A stretch of 9,653 nucleotides of DNA from JBFMFB01 sp040752115 (lineage in GTDB: Bacteria; Pseudomonadota; Gammaproteobacteria; Burkholderiales; Sulfuricellaceae): assembly GCA_040752115.1 (NCBI GenBank), contig JBFMFB010000051.1, positions 1 to 9,653 on the forward strand. The letters are read 5' to 3'. Positions within the stretch are counted from its first letter, which is position 1; each line of letters starts with the position of its first letter. A program made the position numbers and the translations under genes. Below, piece by piece: positions 1 to 4,878 of this stretch. The notes beneath the pieces are model-generated. The model searched no databases. It worked only from the letters and a program-made list of their open reading frames with translations, and was not told where the DNA came from.

Positions 1-824
1 CGCATCATCAGCGCCAGGCTCATCACCGGCGCGGGGATGCCCTGCTCGACGGCCTCGAATGCCGTCCAGCGCCCCTCTCCCGAATCCGAAACATAGGGCG
101 CGATGGCATCGAGCTGCTGATCGTTCTTCAGGAACTCGGCGGTCAAATCCAGCAGCCACGAGCGCACCACGCTGCCGTGCCGCCACATTTCGGAAATGGC
201 GGCGAGGTCCAGATTGAAGTCCTGCTTGCCTTTCAGCAACGCCAACCCTTCTGCGAAGGCTTGCATCATGCCGTATTCGATGCCGTTGTGCACCATCTTG
301 ACGAAGTGCCCGGAGCCGACCGGCCCGCAGTGCAGCCAACCCTTGTCCGGCGCGGGTGCCAGCACCTTGAGGAAGGGTTCCAGCGGCGCCATCGCCGCCG
401 CCTCGCCGCCCACCATCAAGGCATAGCCGTTTTCCAGCCCCCATACCCCGCCGGATACGCCCGCATCCACGAAGCGGATGCCCCTCGGCGCCAGCTCGGC
501 GGCGCGACGCTGGGAATCCTTGTAAAAAGCATTGGCGCCGTCCACCAGGATGTCGCCGGGGGCCAGCAGCGAAGCAAGCTGGTCCATCGCCTGCTGAGTG
601 GCATCGCCCGCGGGCAGCATGAGCCAGACGACGCGCGGCACTTCGAGTTGCGCGACCAGTTCCTCGAGGCTGCGGGCAGCGGCGAGCCCGGTTTCCTTCG
701 CCAGCTTTTCGGCCACTTCGAAGTGGCGGTTGTACGCGACCACCTGCGCGCCGCCGCGAGCCAGGCGCCGCGCCATGTTGGCGCCCATGCGCCCGAGCCC
801 AACCATGCCAATCTTGTTCTTCAT
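1..824 (-). CDS. gnd: 6-phosphogluconate dehydrogenase, short form (5' part; C-terminus beyond window)
   Basis: Oxidatively decarboxylates 6-phosphogluconate to ribulose 5-phosphate in the cytosolic pentose phosphate pathway. 274 codons are visible. Short-form Gnd proteins are about 300 residues, so roughly the last 25-30 are missing. An N-terminal Rossmann fold shows GLGRMG (residues 9-14). N32-R33 follows the second strand; in classical enzymes this pair contacts the NADP 2'-phosphate, so NADP use is possible but not proven. Substrate and catalytic motifs are intact: GVSGGVWGLENGY (122-134), K176 in FVKMVHNGIEY (catalytic lysine), H179-N180, E183 (catalytic acid) and DSGEGRWT (247-254). The ATG at 824 is chosen because AGGAG (plus 830-834) lies 5 nt upstream and the Rossmann glycine motif begins at the usual distance. 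The gene is divergent from glgA. Family assignment is secure; cofactor preference is inference. Confidence 0.95.
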   Translation of the reverse strand, partial: MKNKIGMVGLGRMGANMARRLARGGAQVVAYNRHFEVAEKLAKETGLAAARSLEELVAQLEVPRVVWLMLPAGDATQQAMDQLASLLAPGDILVDGANAFYKDSQRRAAELAPRGIRFVDAGVSGGVWGLENGYALMVGGEAAAMAPLEPFLKVLAPAPDKGWLHCGPVGSGHFVKMVHNGIEYGMMQAFAEGLALLKGKQDFNLDLAAISEMWRHGSVVRSWLLDLTAEFLKNDQQLDAIAPYVSDSGEGRWTAFEAVEQGIPAPVMSLALMM

Positions 825-872
825 CTCGTCTCCTGTCGGTATGCCGGGGATGCGCTCCTCGGAAGAAGCCCT

Positions 873-901
873 ATCGTAGAGTGCGCGCAAGCGCAAGGCA
901 A
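873..901 (-). promoter_or_regulatory. Candidate sigma-70 promoter of gnd
   Basis: Read on the minus strand, a -35-like TTGCCT (901-896) is separated by 17 nt from a -10-like TACGAT (878-873). Each matches 4 of 6 consensus bases at ideal spacing. Transcription would start near 866 and give a leader of about 42 nt that includes the gnd Shine-Dalgarno sequence. This is inferred from pattern only. Confidence 0.4.
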
Positions 902-943
902 CCCCAATCTCGCCACCGCGAGGGGCCCGCCCAGCGCTTCCTT

Positions 944-952
944 TGCTATAAT
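944..952 (+). promoter_or_regulatory. Extended -10 promoter of glgA
   Basis: TGCTATAAT is a perfect extended -10 element (TGn followed by TATAAT, hexamer 947-952). No -35 resembling TTGACA sits 16-18 nt upstream, where the sequence is GC-rich, as is usual for extended -10 promoters. The expected start near 959 lies only about 3 nt before the glgA ATG at 962. Confidence 0.65.
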
Positions 953-970
953 TGGCCGACTATGGCCAAT
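951..970. repeat. 20-bp inverted repeat over the glgA start codon
   Basis: ATTGGCC (951-957) and GGCCAAT (964-970) are perfect 7-bp inverted arms around a 6-nt spacer. The left arm overlaps the last two bases of the -10 hexamer, and the right arm begins at the third base of the glgA ATG. It could be an operator for a dimeric regulator, or chance. As RNA it would form only if transcription began at or before 951, which the promoter position makes unlikely, so a DNA role is the better guess. Confidence 0.5.
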
Positions 971-2458
971 TCAAATCGTCCCGCATTGAAATCGAAGAAC
1001 ACCCTCAAGATCCTTTTCGTTACCCCGGAAATCCACCCCCTGACCAAAACTGGCGGGCTCGCCGATGTCAGCGCGGCGCTCCCCGCCTTTCTGCGAGAGC
1101 TCAAGGCGGACGCAAGGGTTTTGATCCCGGGCTACACCCAGGTGCTGGACAGCCTGAAGAACAAGCGCCAGCTTGCCGTTTTCCAGCACCTTCCCGGCGT
1201 GGGGGAGGTGCGCCTGCTTTCGGCGACCATGCCCGGCAGCGGCGTGCCGCTGCTGATCATCGACTACCCGCCGTTCTATACGCGCTTCGGCGGCCCCTAT
1301 CTCGACAGCTACGGCCACGAATGGCCGGACAACGCCGAACGGTTCGCGCTGCTGTCGCGCATCGGCGCGATTCTCGGGGGCGCAGACAGCCCGTTGCCGT
1401 GGCGCCCCGACATCGTCCATTGCAACGACTGGCAAACCGGCCTGGCCCCCGCCTACCTGCACTTCGGCCCCCAGCCTCGTGCCGCAACGGTGATAACCAT
1501 CCACAATCTCGCGTTCCAGGGCTGCTTCCCGGCCGCGATGACGGAACGCCTGGGGCTGCCCCAGGAAAGCTTCGGCATCAACGGCGTGGAGTATTACGGC
1601 CGGATGTCGTTTCTCAAGGCGGGGCTGTATTACGCCGACCACATCACCACGGTGAGCCCCACCTATGCCGAGGAAATCCAGCGCGAGCCGCTCGGGTTCG
1701 GCATGCAGGGGCTGCTGGCGAGCCGCCGCGACCATCTCACCGGCATCGTCAACGGCATCGACCTGGGCGAATGGGATCCGGCAACCGATGCAGCGCTTGC
1801 CCGGAACTACAATGCGGCACGGCTTTCCGGGAAGGCCGCCAACAAGCGCGCCCTGCAGGAAAAACTGGGACTGGACATCGACCCTGACGTGCCGCTGCTT
1901 GGCGCCGTCAGCCGCCTTACGCACCAGAAAGGCCTGGACCTGCTCCCGCCCATCGTTCCCGACCTGCTGCGGCAGCCGGCGCAACTGGTTGTCCTGGGGA
2001 GCGGCGAAGCCGCGCTCGAACAAGCGTTTGTCCGGCTCATGCAAAATCACCCCGGCAAGGTCCGCACCGTCATCGGCTACGACGAAGCCCTGTCGCATCT
2101 CATCGAAGCGGGCTCGGATATCTTCCTCATGCCTTCCCGCTTCGAGCCTTGCGGCTTGAACCAGATGTACAGCCAGCGCTACGGCACGCCTCCGGTTGTG
2201 CATGCCACCGGCGGACTGGCCGACACGGTAGTGGATACGACGCCCGACACGATCCGGGACGGCACCGCCACCGGCTTTGTTTTCCGGGAATCGACGGCGA
2301 AGGCGTTCCAGGACGCCATCACCCGCGCCATCCAGACTTACCGCGACAAGAAGTTGTGGCGCCGGCTGCAGCGCAACGGCATGAGCCGCGATTTCAGTTG
2401 GAACAGGAGCGCGGAAGTCTATCTCGAGCTTTACCGCTCGCTGTTGCAGAACCGCTGA
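962..2458 (+). CDS. glgA: Glycogen synthase (ADP-glucose type, GT5)
   Basis: Transfers glucose from ADP-glucose to the non-reducing end of alpha-1,4-glucan in glycogen synthesis. The 498 residues are close to the E. coli length of 477. The N-terminal GT5 domain opens with the ADP-glucose-binding KTGGLADV (K29-V36). The C-terminal glycosyltransferase domain carries SRLTHQKG (317-324, phosphate-binding R318 and K323) and EPCGLNQMYSQRYG starting at the conserved E395. The ATG at 962 is preferred over the GTG at 881: the family N-terminus begins close to the ILFVTPE strand (residues 18-24), and 881 lies upstream of the TATAAT box. There is no Shine-Dalgarno sequence upstream of 962, which fits a leaderless or nearly leaderless mRNA. 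Residues 2-16 form a short basic extension before the first strand. No other glg gene is in the window. It converges on hda with an 86-bp gap that holds no clear terminator. Confidence 0.97.
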   Translation: MANSNRPALKSKNTLKILFVTPEIHPLTKTGGLADVSAALPAFLRELKADARVLIPGYTQVLDSLKNKRQLAVFQHLPGVGEVRLLSATMPGSGVPLLIIDYPPFYTRFGGPYLDSYGHEWPDNAERFALLSRIGAILGGADSPLPWRPDIVHCNDWQTGLAPAYLHFGPQPRAATVITIHNLAFQGCFPAAMTERLGLPQESFGINGVEYYGRMSFLKAGLYYADHITTVSPTYAEEIQREPLGFGMQGLLASRRDHLTGIVNGIDLGEWDPATDAALARNYNAARLSGKAANKRALQEKLGLDIDPDVPLLGAVSRLTHQKGLDLLPPIVPDLLRQPAQLVVLGSGEAALEQAFVRLMQNHPGKVRTVIGYDEALSHLIEAGSDIFLMPSRFEPCGLNQMYSQRYGTPPVVHATGGLADTVVDTTPDTIRDGTATGFVFRESTAKAFQDAITRAIQTYRDKKLWRRLQRNGMSRDFSWNRSAEVYLELYRSLLQNR

Positions 2459-2544
2459 ATAACCTGCGGCTCCTCATGGTTTCCGGCAGCACCTCGAGAG
2501 CATGAGCGACCTGGCGATTCCGCCGTGCAGATCCCGCTTGACGT

Positions 2545-3243
2545 TCAGCCTGCCTTGGAGCTGCCCGATTCCGGCTGCGCCAGAACCTCCCGCAGCAACG
2601 GCACGGTAACCGGCCGCTTGGTTTCGAGCGAGTAACGGTCCAGCGTATCGAGAGCCACCAGCAGCGATGGCAGGTCGCGCCGCCAGTGGCGAAGCAGGTA
2701 TTCCGCCACGCCGCGCCCAAGCGCGAAACCCCGCTCCCGCGCATGGGTTTGCAGGGCACTGGCCTTTTCCGCATCGCTCAATGCATGTACCTGGTACACC
2801 AGCCCCCAGCCCAGCCGGGTCACCAGATCCTGCCGCAAATTCAGGTGCGCCGGGGCGGCCGCCCCGCCGGCCAACAGGACCCCCCCCTCCTCGCGCAGCC
2901 GGTTGTAGGCATAAAACAGTTCGATTTGCGACGCGGCATCGAGGCGGTCCACGTCATCCGCGGCGATCGCGTCGTGGGCCGCCAGCTCGGCATGGGAAAG
3001 CGCCGCTTCGCCCGGAGCAACGTAGACAGCGGACATCCCTCCCTCACGAGCTGCCTGCACGAAGGATTTGAGCAGGTGAGTCTTGCCGCTGCCCGGTTCG
3101 CCCCACAGGTAGACGAAGCGCTCCGCCTCCCTGCCGGCAAGGATATGCCGCAGAAGCTGCAGCACCTCGGCGTTGCGGCCGGTGACGAAGTTGTCGAGGG
3201 AGGGGGTGAAATCCGGGGAAATCTGGAGAAGAAGCTGTTTCAT
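2545..3243 (-). CDS. hda: DnaA regulatory inactivator Hda
   Basis: A DnaA-like AAA+ protein that works with the DNA-loaded sliding clamp to stimulate ATP hydrolysis by DnaA, preventing re-initiation of replication. The 232 residues match the family length of about 230. The N-terminus QLLLQI (residues 3-8) sits where E. coli Hda has its clamp-binding motif. SLDNFVTGRNAE (15-26) is the usual entry to the AAA+ fold. Walker A is GEPGSGKT (48-55); Walker B is IAADDVD (93-99). DLVTRLGWGLVYQV (139-152) contains R143, at the expected arginine-finger position. A DnaA-like sensor II helix follows near 189-203. The ATG at 3243 is chosen because it gives the family N-terminus; an in-frame start at 3390 would add an unrelated tail. 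No good Shine-Dalgarno sequence is visible. In many betaproteobacteria hda follows purM and a permease gene; here a permease of that family lies about 6 kb away (see findings). Confidence 0.95.
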   Translation of the reverse strand: MKQLLLQISPDFTPSLDNFVTGRNAEVLQLLRHILAGREAERFVYLWGEPGSGKTHLLKSFVQAAREGGMSAVYVAPGEAALSHAELAAHDAIAADDVDRLDAASQIELFYAYNRLREEGGVLLAGGAAAPAHLNLRQDLVTRLGWGLVYQVHALSDAEKASALQTHARERGFALGRGVAEYLLRHWRRDLPSLLVALDTLDRYSLETKRPVTVPLLREVLAQPESGSSKAG

Positions 3244-3290
3244 TGAAACGCCATAACGGCATGGCCGATAATCATGATCAAGAGCGGGAA

Positions 3291-3319
3291 AGTTTATTGC
3301 ATCAGGCTGGATATGGCAA
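3291..3319 (-). promoter_or_regulatory. Candidate sigma-70 promoter of hda
   Basis: On the minus strand TTGCCA (3319-3314, 5 of 6 consensus) is followed after exactly 17 nt by TAAACT (3296-3291, 4 of 6). Transcription would start near 3284, about 40 nt before the hda ATG. Prediction from pattern only. Confidence 0.5.
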
Positions 3320-3360
3320 AATCCGAAGTTTCGTAAACCCCGTCGCTCCGGCTGCTCCGG

Positions 3361-3366
3361 TATCAT
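3361..3366 (+). promoter_or_regulatory. Possible -10 element upstream of the FKBP gene
   Basis: TATCAT (5 of 6 consensus) lies 35 nt before the FKBP ATG and would give a leader of about 30 nt containing the AAGGAG site. No convincing -35 is present at 16-18 nt. An alternative, TTGCAT at 3297-3302, lacks a properly spaced -10. Weak call. Confidence 0.25.
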
Positions 3367-3401
3367 GCCGGCGCTCGGCGACCACACCAAGGAGAAACGG
3401 A

Positions 3402-3866
3402 ATGAAATCTCGCAGAATTCTCGCGATGGCAGGATTGCTGGCTCTGAATCTGGCGATCGCTCCCGTCACCGCAGAAAACCTTGCCCCGGAAAAGCCGGCC
3501 GCTGCCGGCGAGGCTGAAATCACCAGCCTGAAAATTATCGACACCAAAACGGGCGACGGCACGGAAGCGGAAGCGGGCAACACGGTCGTGGTGCATTATA
3601 CCGGCTGGCTATACGACCCGGACGCCCCATCGTACCAGGGGAGAAAATTCGACAGCTCGCTTGACCGCGGCCGTCCCTTCTCTTTTCCGTTGGGCGCAGG
3701 GCGGGTGATCAAGGGCTGGGACGAAGGCGTGGCGGGCATGAAGGTAGGCGGCAAGCGCACGCTCATCATTCCCGCCGACATGGCATATGGTGCGCGCGGC
3801 GCGGGCCGGGCGATTCCGCCCAATGCGGCTTTGGTATTCGATGTTGAACTGCTCGAGGTGCGCTAG
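3402..3866 (+). CDS. Secreted FKBP-type peptidyl-prolyl cis-trans isomerase
   Basis: Catalyses cis-trans isomerisation of X-Pro bonds; the signal peptide places it in the periplasm, where it would assist folding. It has 154 residues: a basic n-region (MKSRR), a hydrophobic core (6-20) and a likely signal peptidase I cut after VTA (A24). A short Ala/Pro/Glu linker follows, then one FKBP domain from about 42 to the end. Residues matching the FKBP12 active site are present: Y66 (VHYTG), F83-D84, F93, V102-I103, W106 in VIKGWDEG, Y129 in MAYG and F146 in LVFDVEL. The loop before KFDSS is long (YDPDAPSYQGR). There is no FkpA-type dimerisation domain. The ATG at 3402 has AAGGAG (3389-3394) 7 nt upstream and directly precedes the signal peptide; the in-frame extension back to 3243 would bury the signal and is rejected. 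It is divergent from hda and upstream of the secreted heptad protein. Confidence 0.93.
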   Translation: MKSRRILAMAGLLALNLAIAPVTAENLAPEKPAAAGEAEITSLKIIDTKTGDGTEAEAGNTVVVHYTGWLYDPDAPSYQGRKFDSSLDRGRPFSFPLGAGRVIKGWDEGVAGMKVGGKRTLIIPADMAYGARGAGRAIPPNAALVFDVELLEVR

Positions 3867-3896
3867 CACGGCGTTGCCCCTCCGCTCTTCCTCCAG

Positions 3897-3915
3897 CGCG
3901 TTTGAAGTCAACGCG
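3897..3915 (+). other. Small hairpin between the FKBP and heptad-repeat genes
   Basis: CGCGTT (3897-3902) pairs with AACGCG (3910-3915) around a 7-nt loop. No T-run follows, so this is not a standard intrinsic terminator. It may be an mRNA processing or attenuation structure, or chance. The rest of the 127-bp gap shows no convincing promoter, so the two genes may be co-transcribed. Confidence 0.25.
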
Positions 3916-3993
3916 GCTTCCCCGCCTGCGTTAATGGAAGCGTGGCGCCGCATATTCCTGCCCCGACTTCATTAACCGCGTAAGGAGACAACG

Positions 3994-4404
3994 ATGTGCA
4001 AACTCAAGCCGATTATCCTTGGCGCCGCGCTGCTGGCGCTTCCCGCACTCCATCCGGTCCATGCCGCCGATGGCGGCATCAAGGAAGACACCCAAAGAAT
4101 CCAGGCGGACAAGAAAGAAATCGCCGCGGATGCGAAGAATATCCGGGAAGACAAGCACGAGTTACGCCAGGATATTCGCGAACGCAATCAAGACCGCCGC
4201 GAACTGGTGCGCGCCCAGCGCGCAGGCGACGCGGCTGCGGTGGAGCGAGAGCGCCGGGAGCTCGCTAAGGATAACGCCGACATCCGAAATGACCGCCGCA
4301 AGTTGCATGAGGACAAGGCCGAGCTGCGCCACGACCGCCGCGAATTGCACCAGGATCGCAAAGAACGCCGCCACGACGTCCGGCGGGCGCGCCACAACCC
4401 CTGA
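3994..4404 (+). CDS. Secreted charged heptad-repeat protein, function unknown
   Basis: 136 residues, not recognised as a named family. The start is firm: AAGGAG lies 6 nt before the ATG at 3994, and a typical signal peptide follows (hydrophobic 7-19, likely cut after VHA, A24). From I29 the mature protein is built of seven-residue units: seven from 29 to 77, a hinge GDAAA (78-82), then seven from 83 to 131. Most units read I/L-x-x-D-x-x-x, for example IQADKKE, IREDKHE, LHEDKAE, LHQDRKE. The fourth position is Asp in 12 and Glu in one of 14 units, broken only at A74. The first position is I, L or V in 12 of 14. The second half is rich in Arg and His (H105, H113, H119, H127, H134). A long helical hairpin is predicted. 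A stress-type periplasmic chaperone, metal-binding or structural protein is possible, but nothing visible decides this. There is no lipobox or membrane anchor after the signal. Confidence 0.85.
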   Translation: MCKLKPIILGAALLALPALHPVHAADGGIKEDTQRIQADKKEIAADAKNIREDKHELRQDIRERNQDRRELVRAQRAGDAAAVERERRELAKDNADIRNDRRKLHEDKAELRHDRRELHQDRKERRHDVRRARHNP

Positions 4405-4424
4405 CCCGCCGCACGGCGCCGGAA

Positions 4425-4463
4425 AAAAGCCCCCGCTGGCAAGCTACGCCACCGGGGGCTTTT
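4425..4463. terminator. Strong bidirectional intrinsic terminator
   Basis: AAAAGCCCCCG (4425-4435) and CGGGGGCTTTT (4453-4463) form an 11-bp perfect stem, extended inside a one-base mismatch by TGGC/GCCA (4437-4440 with 4448-4451) around a 7-nt loop. The plus transcript ends in TTTT. The minus transcript ends in six T (complement of A4423-4428). It lies 21 nt after the heptad gene and 26 nt after the 67-residue ORF, so it serves both convergent genes. Confidence 0.92.
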
Positions 4464-4488
4464 CACGTCCTTCCGCCGCATTCGCCGG

Positions 4489-4692
4489 CTATTTATAAAG
4501 CGCGATGATGTATTCCCAGAAATAATAGCCGGTCACCAACACGCCGGCCACGATAAGCAGGATCAATGCCGCCATCGTGATTCTCGAAACATACGGTTTC
4601 AACTCCCCTGGCTTGCCGGCTTCGGCGCCAGGCTTCACCCCGGGTTCCGCTTTGTGGCCCCAGCCAAATATTTCGGGCATTCTGATGTCCAT
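4489..4692 (-). CDS. Small single-span membrane protein, function unknown
   Basis: 67 residues, family not recognised. The N-terminal half (about 1-36) is polar and rich in Gly, Pro, Ala, Glu and Lys, with no signal peptide. One hydrophobic helix (about I38-W59) follows and ends in an aromatic belt, GYYFWEY (55-61), and a short tail, IIALYK. The arrangement suggests an inner-membrane single-pass protein. Positive charges near the membrane (K32, R37) favour N-in, C-out. Support for a real gene: GGAGG 8 nt upstream of the ATG at 4692, an upstream promoter candidate (4744-4771), and a terminator just after the stop. It is not in an operon with tex, since tex probably terminates about 110 bp before this promoter. 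It may be an accessory subunit or stress-type small protein; this is not decidable from the sequence. Confidence 0.75.
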   Translation of the reverse strand: MDIRMPEIFGWGHKAEPGVKPGAEAGKPGELKPYVSRITMAALILLIVAGVLVTGYYFWEYIIALYK

Positions 4693-4743
4693 GATTCAGC
4701 CCTCCAGACAAATCGATTGAAAGAGTTCTGCTCGGTTTAAACA

Positions 4744-4771
4744 AGCATAACAATTCGACCGTCACAATCAA
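4744..4771 (-). promoter_or_regulatory. Extended -10 promoter of the 67-residue membrane protein gene
   Basis: On the minus strand TTGATT (4771-4766) is followed after 16 nt by TATGCT (4749-4744), which has an upstream TG (4752-4751) at the extended -10 position. Transcription would start near 4737, leaving a leader of about 45 nt. Together with the Shine-Dalgarno sequence and terminator this makes a complete single-gene unit. Confidence 0.5.
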
Positions 4772-4849
4772 AACTCGTTCCAATCCATGGAGCAGCTCAA
4801 AATCAAGAACAGTACATTGCGGTCAGTATCGCAGCAGTCGCGATCTGGT

Positions 4850-4878
4850 AAAAAATCCAGGCTAGCGGCGCGCTCTGG
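4850..4878 (-). terminator. Candidate terminator overlapping the tex stop codon
   Basis: On the minus strand CCAGAGC (4878-4872) pairs with GCCTGG (4862-4857), giving six pairs with one bulged A and a 9-nt loop. One A and six T (4855-4850) follow. The right arm starts on the last base of the tex TAG stop (4864-4862). The stem is short, but the T-run and position make termination of the permease-EAL/HDOD-PilZ-tex run plausible. Confidence 0.45.

Noticed and set aside
881..961. N-terminal extension of GlgA from a GTG at 881
   Set aside because: The added residues have no counterpart in GlgA proteins and would be encoded upstream of and through the TATAAT box.
177..989. A 270-codon plus-strand frame antisense to gnd
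   Set aside because: Mirror frame of a gene with intact 6-phosphogluconate dehydrogenase motifs, and it runs through both promoters and into glgA.
971..2203. A 410-codon minus-strand frame antisense to glgA
   Set aside because: It is also codon-aligned with the sense gene; its stop is the reverse of the first TCA codon of glgA. glgA itself carries all family motifs.
2459..2544. Terminator in the gap between glgA and hda
   Set aside because: Only short inverted matches (for example GGCG-GAAT-CGCC on the minus strand) and no T-run are present, so no terminator is called.
3243..3401. N-terminal extension of the FKBP protein from an ATG at 3243
   Set aside because: It overlaps the hda start region on the opposite strand, lacks a ribosome site and would place the signal peptide internally.
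3994..4404. CRISPR-like or DNA tandem repeat within the heptad gene
   Set aside because: The periodicity is at protein level; the 21-nt DNA units differ considerably and have no identical repeats with spacers.
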